Part shown: in pieces, positions 31,462-43,217 of the stretch
Layout: every line of letters starts with the position of its first letter
Position numbering within the stretch: position 1 is the stretch's first letter
Assembly: GCA_008638375.1 (NCBI GenBank)
Contig: VIRR01000480.1
Location: forward strand, 1 to 64,000
Direction of reading: 5' to 3'
Source: Nyssa sinensis
Taxonomy: Eukaryota; Streptophyta; Magnoliopsida; Cornales; Nyssaceae
DNA length: 64,000 nucleotides
Notes under the pieces: generated by a model
The model's input: the letters and a program-made list of their open reading frames with translations, nothing else
What the model was told of the DNA's origin: nothing
The model's database searches: none
Made by a program: the position numbers and the translations under genes

Positions 31462-33970
31462 TGTGATACTCCCCATGTAATATAATATCAGTCATTTATA
31501 TGCTTATAAGGAGTAATTTGGCTATTCGATATTAATTATAAGGACCACATAAGATTTTTTAACAATATGAGATAAATAATGTCATAAAGAATGTGATTAG
31601 TATTTCATTTAAGATAATTACCTGATATTATTTACACACGTGCCTTAGTAGATTGTTATAGTATCAGAATATTTTGTAGAGTTATTACATTTTATAATGA
31701 AATTAGTAATCATAATTGTCATTATCACAAAATATAAGATCTTATAATTAATCTTAGTCATTATCACAATATTTTTAATATAAAAAATATTATTCTTTAA
31801 TATTTTTAAGACATCAATTGATATTATATTGAATCATGAATCAAATCAGAGATAAAGTCCAATGTGATTAAAAAACTCCTTGACTCATTATATTAATTAA
31901 TTAGATCAAACATGCTTATAAATTGTTATCTTAGTAGATGAATATAAAGATTGGTAATTAGTAATAATTTCTTAATAAAAAGAAATTAACGACTAAGATA
32001 ATATTAGTTATTAAAGCCAAACATTTTCATATCCGTTTGGACACAGCTACTAGAAAACCAAAATGATGTTATAATTATTTTTCACAATATGTTAATATTT
32101 GTTATGTTAATATTGATGATGCACTTTTTCGTTCTGGCTCACCATAGGCTCCTCATGCACCATATTGTCCGCTTTGGTTATTGGGCCTGCTCGTAGATCT
32201 TATGGCTTGCCCCGCACAGATTTGTTCTTCCTGGGCTTTTGCCCAGGAAAAGGCCTGATGCAAGGGAGAGGATGACTGGGGCTTATAAGCGACGTCAGTG
32301 CTCGACTCCTAACCGATGTGAGACTCAAAGTAGCACAACAGCTACTACCTTCAGTCGGGACTGGTGGAGCATGGGAAGAGCAGTACGTAACTGGCCTCGT
32401 TCCCACAGACGGCGCCAAACTGATGCTGCACTTTTTTGCTCTGGCACACCGTAGGCTCCTCGTGCACTATATTGTCCGCTTTGGTTTTTAGGCCTACTCG
32501 TAGGTCTTATGGCTTGCCCTGCACGGATTTGTTCTTCCTGGGCTTTTGCCCAAGAAAAGGCCTGATGTAAGAAAGAGGACGACTGGGACTTATAAGCGAC
32601 GCTAGTGCCCGACTCCTAACCGATGTGAGACTCAAAGTGGCACAACAAATATTATATATAATATTATCATGTCTACAATCATGTTTATATTTGAACTTGA
32701 CACTATTAAATTTGTCTATTGACGGATATCACAATTGACCATAATTATAATAACTATTTTCAAGACTCATATATGGAACTTAGTCATTTATATTGACTTA
32801 ATTGATATAATGACTATAATTAATATTGTTTTAAATGACAAATCATAACATTATGCTAAATTTCATAATTTAGATTATAATAGATATAATATATTTTATG
32901 TGAGTGATGTCTAATCAGCACAAGAATCACATGTGACTAGAAGTGTGGAAGTATAATATTTTATCCAAATTATGTACATAATATTAAAGCCATATTTTTA
33001 AAATAATATGCTCCTAAATTAATATTTGATAATAAGCTAAATTAATTAATTTATAAGAATATTATTCGCAATTAATAATATTATGTTAATTTATTATTAT
33101 CTTATAACTTAGTGTATATTGGACTAATTTAGCATAATAACAATTCATATATATTGATAATATATATTTAAATTTTCTAATCTTTGGTAATAAATTTTAT
33201 CAATCTATCTCATTGCCTATCTTAGTAATAGACAATTATCATATATATAACTTAGTGTCAAACAAAAAAGAGGAAAGCAACAAAATAGACAGAGAGAAGT
33301 CTCCATCAAACATTTTCATATTACAAGTATGAGATTGCCTTAGTAGATTGCCTAAAATATGAGACAGGGTATATCTACTAATAAAGAATGTGATAACATT
33401 GATTATGAATTGGCACAAGAATCACATGTGAACAATAATGATATACCATAAAATGACAGACCAGTCTCTGTATGACATGTGTAGCTATAAAACAGCTAAA
33501 GTTCAGTCATCCAGAGCAGGTTTAAACATTTAGCCTCCAGAGCCCCAAATCGGAAGTCCATGCGACCCTCAGACTCACCTTCAGCTCAGAAGTCACGCAC
33601 AAGAGAGTTCCAATCTCAGTGCCACCTTAAGCATCCTACCGAGCTAAGGATAAGAAAATAATATTCAACAAGGAAACTGCTACTCATGAAGTGCAGTGTT
33701 CAACATAGTAACTGTCATTCTTCGATGATCAAATCCTTACTTTCACGACTCCAAATCCTAATCAACTTAAGAGATCTACAGCCTATAAATAAGGCCTTAA
33801 GATGCACTTTTATTTTTCATACTCATTCAATTACTTTCAATTCAGTTTATTGACTTTATCATCGGAGCGGCTATCGCCGGAGCCAATCTAGTGGCCCTCT
33901 GATCTCTCTTTTTGAGTGTTCGACAGGCAAAGAGGAGCGGAGCATCCACTGATCAAAAAGTGCAGCATCA
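31462..33970 (+). mobile_element. Tat-like gypsy LTR with a nested TRIM
   Basis: Begins TGTGATACTCCCC after a polypurine tract and ends GTGCAGCATCA before a primer site. Without the TRIM and its duplication it is about 1970 bp. A TATA box (CTATAAATA, 33783-33791) and the downstream CATCGGAGCGGCTATCGCCGGAG segment fit a U3/R layout. The large AT-rich upstream part is non-coding. Confidence 0.6.
32114..32647 (-). mobile_element. Complete TRIM retrotransposon, 534 bp
   Basis: Two 227-bp LTRs (32114-32340 and 32421-32647) flank an 80-bp internal region, with the perfect target duplication AATAT (32109-32113 and 32648-32652). On the minus strand the LTR runs TGTTGTGCCAC to GCATCA, and the primer site TTTGGCGCCGTCTGTGGGAA (plus 32400-32419) directly follows the 5' LTR. 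LTRs differ at roughly one base in ten. Each LTR holds a CCTGGGC-TTTT-GCCCA(G/A)G hairpin. No coding capacity, so it depends on another element's enzymes. Confidence 0.92.
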
Positions 33971-33991
33971 GTTTGTCGCCATCTGTGGGAA
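33971..33991 (+). other. Tat-like element primer binding site
   Basis: GTTTGTCGCCATCTGTGGG follows the LTR end GCATCA. It differs slightly from the TRIM's GTTTGGCGCCGTCTGTGGG, and the LTR ends (AAAAAGTGCAGCATCA) match too, linking the TRIM to this larger family. Confidence 0.75.
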
Positions 33992-34042
33992 CGACAATCG
34001 TTTCTTATTAAAGTTCTTTGCAAACAAATTTTTTGAAGGATC

Positions 34043-34138
34043 ATGGCTCCCAATCTCCAGTCTGAGAAAGAACGCTCAAAACCCTCTAAACTGGCCGCCC
34101 ACCAGGAAGAGGAAGGGGACAAGCATCTGATCCCATGA
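34043..34138 (+). pseudogene. Start of the Tat-like gag, truncated
   Basis: A 31-codon frame MAPNLQSEKERSKPSKLAAH, ending in TGA, sits about 50 bases after the primer site, where gag should start. Downstream no gag domain is visible, so the element is truncated or deleted soon after. The call relies on position. Confidence 0.45.
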
Positions 34139-34880
34139 AGCATCAACTCGACTAATGGAGTCCATTCAGTAAGTGTCTTAATCTTATCTTCCTTCCATCA
34201 ATTTTTGTATTCTTTAATATTATGTGTTGCATTCCAAACTAATTTATAACTTCTCTGTTTCATATCACTATTTCACTAATAATTTATCTGATTGACCATT
34301 TTAAAGTCTTCACAAGATGCCTTCTTCTGTTCACTCATGTGCCTTGCGTGAGAGCCACAGCCCACACAAATTGACAAGTAAGAGCATCTCTAATACAACT
34401 TGTGTTTTTATTCATCTTAAATTTATATTTTGATATTATTTTAATAAAAAAATCAGATTTTGACAATTTTACTCCAATGCTATTTGATATTATTTTAATA
34501 TAAAAATGTCAAATTTTGACAATTTTACTCTAATGTTAAAATATATTCTTAAACCGACCAATTAAGTTTTTATGAAAAAAGTAGTGTGGACTCTATTTCC
34601 ATTTATCATTTACTTAAAAAGTAGCGTAAACCTTACTTTTCTTTAATGTTTACTTGAAAAAATAGCATGTACCGCATTTCCATTTCACATTTTCTTAAAA
34701 AAGTTATGCGAACCTCACATCTGTTTGACATATGCTAGTTATATTTCACAATATGACATAAATTTACTCTTAGTTAGTATGCCAAATATGATATTAAAAA
34801 TAATATTAAAATTTTTTAATAAGTCAAATAATACATTATTAAAATAATAACTTTTATATTAATACCAAATTTTAGAATCA
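34139..34880. repeat. AT-rich stretch with a short tandem repeat
   Basis: AGAGCATCTCTAATACAACT at 34381 resembles a MITE end, but no matching inverted end was found. Two to three degenerate units of about 54-66 bp (TTTGACAATTTTACTCCAATG) follow at 34430-34540. No gene. Confidence 0.4.
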
Positions 34881-35036
34881 GAACCACAAATGTCACATGA
34901 AAAAAAGAAAAAATTGGTCTGGAATCCCCACCAAAGTCCTGCTTATTTGGTGCTATTACACAAGTAGCCATGGCCCATGTGACCCCATCAATTATTCGAC
35001 GGCAATCATTCACTTGGGAGTATTTCTGTTCACCAA

Positions 35037-35220
35037 TTTAAAGCTTTTGGTGGATGTATCTCCTCTTGACAGTACTGCTTGCAACAATGGACAATAAACC
35101 TGAAAATACTGAGACCACCTCCTCCTCCTTATTCAAAACCATCCTGAATCACTTCATCATCCCCATCAGTTTTCACGACAAGAGAATAACTAGTGAAACT
35201 CGAAACTATCTCAGTAGCTG
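35037..35220 (+). pseudogene. Truncated PGG-domain gene copy
   Basis: From ATG at 35087 it reads MDNKPENTETTSSSLFKTIL, then NHFIIPISFHDKRITSETRNYL, matching residues 1-43 of the intact gene at 54332 (KTLLQNIIIPYRFHDESINK). Both share the upstream TTTAAAGCTTTTGG (35037-35050). A 2-base deletion near TATCTC shifts frame, and the gene is cut at 35220 inside the first membrane segment by a gypsy LTR. Everything downstream, including the PGG motif, is absent. Confidence 0.88.
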
Positions 35221-35820
35221 TGACATAACCGAAGCTAATAAAGAAATAGGGCACCGCCTATGTTTTGAAGAATCGTTCGAATCTACAAACAAAAGTAATA
35301 CACTCGAATCCACGAATACGGAGAATAAGATCTCAGAAAGAAAATTTTTTATTGAATGAAAGTTAACCTTACAATGAAAAAAAATAGCATTTATATAGGC
35401 TGCAAAACCTAATTCATTTAGCACTATAACTCCTAATTCGACCAGAACTATAACTTTAGGAAAAACATAATTAAAATAAGGAAAAATACTAAAAATTTTA
35501 AAAATAGAAATATTCTAATTAAAAGTATAAATCAAAAACCCTAAACTTAAGCGGCAATTTGGTAAAAGGACAACTCCAAATGGCAACTGTAGCTCTTTGA
35601 AATTAAGCAGCACATTATTACCAAAAATAGCAAAAACGCTCTTTTAAAGGCCAAAACGAAGGAATTTGCCTGAAAAATGGCATACATCCTGGCGAAGGGA
35701 GGAGTATTGATCAGCACATCGATTCCAAGTCACCTACCGAGTTTTCACGCAATTTTGACCAATTTGATGTTGCATGCAATTCCGTGCTAGGAATTCAATT
35801 CTTCTACAATCTGTTCTACA
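35221..35820 (-). mobile_element. Gypsy 3' LTR inserted in the PGG pseudogene
   Basis: 600 bp on the minus strand, TGTAGAACAG to GGTTATGTCA. A TATA box CTATATAAATG (minus, about 35388-35398) lies mid-LTR. On the right (35821-35860) the minus strand reads GATCGAGTTCTTTTCAAGCA then GGGGAGACTAA, the usual end of pol and polypurine tract of a plant Ty3/gypsy element. The internal region beyond about 35870 is lost. Confidence 0.8.
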
Positions 35821-35869
35821 TTAGTCTCCCCTGCTTGAAAAGAACTCGATCTCGAAGTTTTATTTATTT

Positions 35870-36255
35870 ATTTTTATATATACTATATTTACCAAAAAAT
35901 AACTTTATATAAAATTAGTTTTAAGGTTTTTCATATCACACTCATATAGTTTTTTTTGTATTAGTTATTTTGACAAAAAAACAAATTAATTTACTTATCA
36001 AAATAAAAATTTTAACTTAATTAAAAAATATATATAATGGGGTTTGGGGCGAGGCATGATGAAGTCGGGGAATATAAATGGGTCAGGGTCGAGGTCGAGG
36101 TCGGGGTCAGGGTAAACCTCTAAACGAGGCACGACGGAGTCAGGGTAAACCTTTAAACGGAGCGGGGTAGGTCGGGGGCGAAAAATATAAACGGAGTCGA
36201 TGTTGGGGAAGGGACACCTGCCCCTAAACCCGCCCCATTACCATTCCTACTTTGG
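35870..36255. repeat. GC-skewed repeat stretch, possible hAT-derived remnant
   Basis: AT-rich up to 36030, then degenerate GGTCAGGGTCGAGG and TAAACCTCTAAACGAG units and an end CCCGCCCCATTACCATTCCTA, whose complement TAGGAATGGTAATGGGGCGGG resembles ends of common plant hAT-like repeats. No matching opposite end was established. Confidence 0.35.
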
Positions 36256-37399
36256 AGTGTTGGAAAAATTGAAGCAATATAGGTTACCAATACTACTAAA
36301 GATAATGAACACAAAGAATGAAGTATGGAGGAGGGATTATGACTTATCGCATTTGGCTAAGGCGTGTAATAGTACACTATCCTTAAGAGTAGTTTTTCAT
36401 CCCTTAGAGATGATATTTCGATGCAAGAGATCTCAGCAATCCACCATTCAAAATTTAAGAGTCACATCTCTATTAACGTGCACACATAAAATGGAGGTAC
36501 GAAGAACAACTTTCATTTAGCAGTAGTTTTTTTGGGATAGTCGAAAATAAGAGAACAAGATGGATGAATCAAGAACAAGAAAGGTCTGTATAAATTCTTT
36601 GTGTAATTTTCTCTCATATCTGGTTAAAACCAAATAACCACACACACACATATATATAAAATGATAGTAACTCACGGTTATAAAAAAGATCCACAACTAC
36701 GACAGAAAATCATGAAATACTAGTAGGAAAAGTCGAACTAAAATTCATAAAATTTAGAAAGTGTAACAGTTGTATTTATTAGTTTTAACAGCAATTATTA
36801 GCTTTGAAATATACCACAAAACGACAGAAATACAACAATTTGGAGTAATAGTTGCTACACCTTCAATGATTGGAACTTATCTATCAGCAATTTCTCATTT
36901 TTGCTAGAAAAGAAATTAAGCTTGTATTATGAAGAAGAGAATTTACCGGATTTAATATGCTCATCCACTAGTTACTTTAAAAAAAAATAAAAGAAAAATA
37001 CTTGAATATCGGATTTGTTTACTTATTTTTGTTTATTGAAAGATATGTTAAGATATTTTTAAAATTAATTAATATATATTATTCTTTTATTTAAATTTAA
37101 ACAAAAAATTATGTTAGCGCGTGTCAGGAAGTAAACTAATTTGGTGAACAAATCCAATAAATGTACTAAAAATGTTATGTTGCATGTCATCCCCTTTGCG
37201 ACTTATTTATTCATCACTAATTTATCCTTTCATTCACTGTCTTGTCTTGATTTGTATAATGCGACATTTTTAAAATTTATATTTTAAATGACATCATATT
37301 ATATTATTAATAATATTTTAAATTATATAATTAATATAATATTACATGCGGGTGGCATGACGCTGTAAAGCACTGGGCTCACGGAAGAATAGAGTTGCA
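36256..37399. other. Intergenic stretch, no gene recognised
   Basis: An open frame at 36200-36520 of mixed composition has no recognisable domain. The rest is AT-rich. A GC-richer island GCGGGTGGCATGACGC sits near 37348. No repeat partner was seen within the window. Confidence 0.4.
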
Positions 37400-37908
37400 T
37401 TAAATTATATAATTAATATTTTTACAATTATACTGATATGAGTTTCTGAAATTATATTGACATTTTTATTTTATTTGATAGTAAACAATACTCTCCGTAA
37501 ATCATTTTTTTTAGATGATAAAACTATCCCTTTTATTTATTTATTTTTGCATTTTTTCAGTTTTTCAATTTTGATAATTTTTTTCTAAGTTTTTATTATT
37601 TTATATAAAAATAAATTTAAGATAAATAACTTATTCTTATTTTATATATAAATAAATTTAAGTTTTTTCATTAATATTTATTTAGAAAATGAAAAAACAA
37701 TGGTTAAAATTTTAAAAATTGGGAAAAAAAAATATGAAATTAAGAAACAATTTTGTCATTTTCAAAAAAAAAAATTAACCTGATGGGAATATCTGCATAT
37801 TATCAAGTAAAGTAGGAGAAGTAAGTGTAATTTTAGAAACCTCAGAGAATGTCAGTGTAATTGTCAAAAATCTCAGAAGAGATCAGTGTAATTTACCCTT
37901 TAATTTAT
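37400..37908. mobile_element. Fold-back (MITE-like) element, copy 2
   Basis: Left end ACTGATATGAGTTTCTGAAAT; right end repeats GTCAGTGTAATTGTC and GATCAGTGTAATTTACCC. The centre repeats AAAAATAAATTTAAG and matches copy 1 at 5541-6055 throughout. Non-coding. Confidence 0.55.
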
Positions 37909-39029
37909 AATTATATCATATGTCCACAAAAATTAAAAAATTTAGCATATTTTGTCACGTTATTTATTAACTTTTTTGAAATGATTTAATTTATTACTTT
38001 AAATATAATTTTTTAGGCGTTAATTCTTAATTTTTTTTTATCTATTCAAGATGATTAATTTTTATTTTAAAATGATATGTAAATCCCTTTAAACGCCACC
38101 CCAGGGTCCTGGCCAAGTGTATCAGGTGTGATAGTTTGGAGACAATTGTAAATTATTGAATTTAACAAGGCAGCCAAAGAAGCCCTAAAAAAACATTAAG
38201 AATTATATAATTTTCCAAAACAAATGTCATTATTTATATATCTCTTGTTAAAGCTCTTCAAGGCAAAATCAAAATAGTCATACTATCTTATTACTTAAGT
38301 TCATATTTAAGACAACTTATAGTTGAACTCTTATAATTAACATTTAATAAATTAATAATTAATACATTTTTATGAATCTATTTGGTTTCATGATAGATAA
38401 TTAATAATTCTATTACTTAATAGTTAATATTTTTTTAAGAAAAACTCTATATAATATTAATTATTAGAGAGATAAAATAGCTATATATGTACTTATATAT
38501 ACATATATATATATATATATCTATCATATTTAAGATATGTCTTGATAATTATATTTGTTAATTCTACATAATTAAAGTCAAAAATAATATAAATGAAAAG
38601 AATTATAACATCAGAAAACATAATTTCTTTATTTGAAATGGACATTGAGAGTTTTTTATGCCATAAGTTGAGTATTATGTGTATTTTTTTAAGAAAAACT
38701 AAAATGTCATTAAAAAATTGCATATAAAATCTTATTTTTTTTTTATCAAAAATTAATTACATATAAGAAATACTTATTGATTAATAAAAGTATAAAAAAA
38801 TTTAATAATAAATAATTAATAAATTTTTAATATCCCATGTTTATTAATTATAAGAGGGTAAATTATATGTTTAATTTTATTATTACTATTCTTACTATTA
38901 TTTTTGTTTTTATTTTTATATTGTCTAAAAATGTTATTTTCAAAATTAAAAAGACATTAGATACCTTCTATTTTGATCATGAAGTTAAAAGTGTCAGAGG
39001 AGCTAGATCATTCTAAAAATGTCCCAACT
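37909..39029. other. AT-rich intergenic stretch
   Basis: No gene or recognised element; a TA microsatellite lies near 38500-38520. The last about 70 bases lead into the copia-3 gag relic. Confidence 0.5.
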
Positions 39030-39695
39030 ATTAATGTCCCAACTATTCTTTCTCTACCGTAACCACCAATTCACACACCATACTCATCCCAATCAACATC
39101 AATCACTTTGTTTCTCTAAAACTTGATCGCAAAAACTGTTTGCTATGGCGTGCTCAATTCCTTCCTCTTTTCAAAGGTTATAAGTTGGAAGGGTACATTG
39201 ATGGTTCATTTTCTTGCCCACCCAAATTTCTTTCTCAACAGAGAATACCATCAATCCAGAATATATTGTATGTCATAAATAAGACAACATTCTTTTATGA
39301 TGGATTATCTTTTCTCTTACCGAACTTGCTCTTGCCCATGTTGCAGGCATCTCTACCTCTGCCTCGATTTGACAAGCTCTTGGTCGTATCTTTGCTTCAA
39401 AATCACGAGCTCAAGTAATGAAACTCAACCTTGAATTACAAACTGTGAAGAAAGGGAATCTATCCATCTCAGATTACCTACAAAAGATCAAAACCATTGT
39501 TGATAGTCTAGCTACTGCTGCCCAACCCATTCTTGAACCTGATCTAATTCTTTGTATCCTTGGTGCATCACTTCATGGATATGATTCATTCATCAATTCT
39601 ATCACAAGCAGTATCGATGACGTCTCCATAGAAGACCTTCATACAATGCTTCTCAATTAAGAAGTCCGGCTCACCCAATACACCCATGCTTCCTT
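39030..39695 (+). pseudogene. copia-3 gag, first part
   Basis: Reads NHFVSLKLDRKNCLLWRAQF and KGYKLEGYIDGSF, then after a frameshift KLNLELQTVKKGNLSISDYL and DLILCILGASLHGYDSFINS, a copia gag. A TAA replaces Gln after MLLN (39658). No 5' LTR or primer site was found upstream, so the element is truncated on the left. It is interrupted at 39695/39696 by LTR fragment B2. Confidence 0.88.
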
Positions 39696-41651
39696 GAAAA
39701 AAAAATAATAATAACAAAAATGACATAAGACGCGAACGGACACCCAGAGACGTCAAAACAAATAATACTGATATTGAGCTAGTTTTATACCAACTTTATT
39801 TACATTCAAAATTAATATATGAAAAATAAAATAAAATAAAAAAATAGAAATATGTGTAATAGTATACATGAAAAAAAAAATATAAAGTAAGGTATAATAT
39901 ATATATATATATATATGGGTGTGTGGTGGAAAATGAATAAAAGAGAAAAGAAGAAAAGAAGAGGGGCGGTGAACTGGTCGCGTGAAGAATAGGGGAAGAA
40001 GAAAAGAAAAGAGAGAAAAAGAGAAAGGGGAAAAAGAGAGAGGGAAGAAGAGAGAAGAAGAGGGGCGACGGTCGTGAGAGAGAAACGGACGGGGCTGCGG
40101 ACGGCGGTGGTCGCGAGGGGGGAGATCTGGTCGACGGCCATCGCGTCTCGCGTGTCCAAGCTCGTGACGGATTTGCGACGGGTTTCGCGATGGTCGATTG
40201 GGGATGATGGCACGGGTGTATTGGCATGGACGAAGCTGCGATAGGTGGTATATGTGTATATATATATGAATAAGCGTGTAGATATGTGCGTGTTGGTGCT
40301 GTTTGGGTTTGACGCAGACAGGGGATGTGTATGTATATGTATATATGTACGTGTGTGGATGTTACGGTTTGCGGGATGGCTCTCGGTATGGTGTAGCGAT
40401 GGAGTAGCAGTGGGTTTTGGATCCCTTGGAGCGATTGAAGCTGTGTGTTACGGATTGGAGGAACACGAGGCAGCAACGATTGGGACGGATCTGTAGAGGA
40501 GTTGTCGATTTTGGCCGTGTCATGGGATCGTGAGTTGAATTCGATTTTTTTTGCTTCACGTGGTGATGATTCAGTGGTCGTGGGTTGATTCAACGGAAAC
40601 TTGGGGTTAGGATTCTGTGATTTGTGTTACGGTTGTGGTGTATGGCAGTGGTTCGGGATTGTGTGTGTGATGTTGCGGTTTTGTCGATGGCTGTCATGGG
40701 TGTTGAATTGGTTCGTTGGTTCGTCGGATTGAGAGTCAGTTGGGTTGGGATTGCTGGTTCGGCTGCACCCATGTTGGAGGAGATGTATATATATATATAT
40801 ATATTGGGAATTGATTTGTGTTGGGGATGAAGAGGGACCAGTGCTTGCGGCTTAAAGAACCTGATGAAACTAAAGCAGAATAGGCTTCAGCCGTAGGTGG
40901 CATCAGGTGATTGGAAGCTTGTGCCGTTGTCTGATTGAGGGGTTGGGTTCGCATAAGAGGCCGACTGGTATTGTAAATTAATTGGGAGAGTTACAGTTGG
41001 GGGCAGCAGGTTTGGATGTTGTGTAGTTGAGGTTGGTTTGAATAGGACTAGGGATAGTATCTGTGACTGTTGAGCTACGTCCGTTAGGAGATTTGTGTGT
41101 TTAAAAATGGGGACAGACTGTTGGGCACATTTTAAAGCAACAGAGCAGCTTGTCGATGGGAGGAGGTTGCGACAAGAAGAAAGTGATAGGGGTTTGTGGG
41201 TTGCGTTGGCCGTTGGATTACAAACTGCTGGCCGATTCGAATGAGTTAGGTTCAGGACCTACTGGTTTTGAGAGAGATCAAAGAGAGGAGACTCTGTTAG
41301 TGCATTCAGATGAGGTAGGAACTCCAGAAGCATACGGCAAGACGTGCCATCCATTTCTTTGTGTCGTGTTCATCCATTGATAAAGAGAAATGGGTGCTTC
41401 GGTCAGTTTAGGTGTTGGGTAGCATCAGATATGGGCCATTCAATTTTACAAGTAGGATTGCCTTGGCAGTGGATAACATCAGGTAGATTGGGGAACTCAG
41501 GAATTAGTAAGGCTGCATTGAATCTGATTATTGGCAAGGGGTAGAGCAAGTGAGGAACTACTTAGATATTTTGCAAGGAGGTTCAGTTTGCCACAGAGTT
41601 TCCGTAACATATGGGTTCTTGAAAGTGGTTGTAGTATTTCAGCGGCGATAA

Positions 41652-42023
41652 TTGGGTATTAGGTCTCTTGTTCAGGTGGAGATGGCTCACTCAATCTCAA
41701 GCAGAGAAGTTATTGTCCGTTCATCTAGAGAGTTGACTGAGCCTGGAACTTTATTCAAAAACTTAATGGCCATCCTTCAGGATGTTGTTATCTGTTATGA
41801 TGGCACGGTGAGGAATGTACGTAGTACTTCGATTATCCAATTTAAGTATGGGGCCAAGGCTGAAGAAGCTGATGAAACTGGATTTAAAACGGTTGGCCGA
41901 CTCGATCAACCTGCGGGTGTGTTTTCTTCAACTGCTGAACCTTGGACTGGAGAGCAACCTCAAACTCGGGATGCACGAGGGTTTGGTTCACGCTTGACTG
42001 CAAATTCTCCAAAGATTGGCTGA
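41652..42023 (+). pseudogene. NRPE1: Captured NRPE1 (Pol V largest subunit) fragment
   Basis: A 123-codon open frame. Residues 10-67 (41679-41852) contain MAHSISSREVIVRSSRELTE, EPGTLFKNLMAILQDVV, YDGTVRNV and IIQFKYG, which I recognise from memory as a conserved segment of the largest subunit of plant RNA polymerase V (Arabidopsis counterpart near MAHSIAAREVIVRSSRGL). Pol IV and Pol II subunits differ here (for example PGTL without FKNLMA). The full protein has well over 1500 residues, so this is a small piece. Upstream TTGTTCAG|GTGGAG looks like a retained intron end. Residues 68-123 are shared with LTR B1. It is not a functional gene. Confidence 0.8.
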
Positions 42024-42134
42024 GTGGAGATAAGCATAAGCTTGACATGATTCCATTGGAGGACTAAGTTACCTAAGGGTTGTTTGGATTGCATAGTGGA
42101 CACCGCTTAGTAGGGTTGTGACCAACCCTATCAG

Positions 42135-42925
42135 GTATGATATTTTACTAATGTGAGAAATGAGATTAAGCTTAGGAGTATTTGATAAGATGATTGAATG
42201 TTCTCTATGCGTAATTGCTATAGGAAACCACTTAGAATTTGATTGTTTATATGCTTACGTGTTCTTTATGAATCTGTGGGTGTTATGATTTACTTCTTGA
42301 GTTTTCATCATATGTGATTCATGTTTTAGAAGGATCGCTGATATTGCGACATGTAGAATTGTATAAGTGTTGGGATTGATCGAGCATGACACGTAGATTT
42401 ATGGATGAAATCTTGTAATTTAAATGCTGTTGTTAATCTTAAATGTGATGCATTATTTAAAGCATGCTGCATATGCTTATGAAAGAAATGTTTCATTTGA
42501 ACTGTATTATTGCATTACGAAATCATGGCATATTGGCATCGTGTGATTTCTTGAAAGCATAGTGTGGGTCAGCACGAGGTGCTGGTGCATTATGAGGGTG
42601 CAGATCCTGTGGTGAAAAACCCAAAATCGGCCAATAGGTACTCGCCTGCCTGACGGATTCCGGACCGTGAAGCGAGACATACAAGGTACTCATGCCGACG
42701 GGGAAGGACCGTATCATGAGACATGGGTGGGCATAGAGTCGCATGGGTGTGTCATGCATACTACTTATATACTGTATATTGTTCATATACTGTCATCATG
42801 ACATCGAATGCCATATAGAAATAACTGTACACTTGCACATGTCACGACCTTAGTTTTGTTTCTTGCATTAGTATTATGTCATACCAGCATGTTGTCGCTG
42901 ACCCATTCGTGGGCACAGGTTTCAG
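42135..42925 (+). other. Putative leader intron in LTR B2
   Basis: ATCAG|GTATGA and TTTCAG|AT, 791 bases apart, the same sites as in B1 (798 bases). Core modules and CTGAC before the acceptor are conserved. Confidence 0.4.
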
Positions 42926-43217
42926 ATAAAGCTCCTGGCACGCGGGACTTGATGAAATCTTGGAGAAAGGAGAGGAAATGAATTTGGAAGAATATTTGGG
43001 CCCTTGGGGCGTATTTAGACATTATAAACGATTGGTGTATTTCTGAAAAGAATGGAGATGAAATTGTATATTGTAATAAATAATGAATTTGTGATCCTTT
43101 AGTTTAAGTGTAGGAGTAGACGTGATGGATTGTATAAGTAGGTGATGTATATTTAACTTTGATAGAGTTGTGGCCATCGAGTGAGGATGGATTGTGACTG
43201 TTGTAAATATATATGTT

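Larger units (their letters stand above)
39696..43217 (+). mobile_element. Family-B LTR fragment (B2) inside copia-3
   Basis: Closely follows LTR B1 from its position 461 to about 3915, so about 82 bases of the 5' end and 185 of the 3' end are absent. The flanking copia gag is continuous across it (HASL before, LNLRPMY after), so the insertion removed little or nothing. No target duplication was seen. The mosaic middle (about 40200-41860) is partly rearranged relative to B1 and holds the NRPE1-like segment. Confidence 0.85.

Noticed and set aside
34375..34800. MITE beginning AGAGCATCTCTAATACAACT
   Set aside because: No matching inverted end or target duplication could be found, so only a repeat stretch is reported.
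36200..36520. 106-codon frame AKACNSTLSLRVVFHP as a possible host exon
   Set aside because: No domain recognised, no splice context or neighbouring exons; its start overlaps a repeat remnant.
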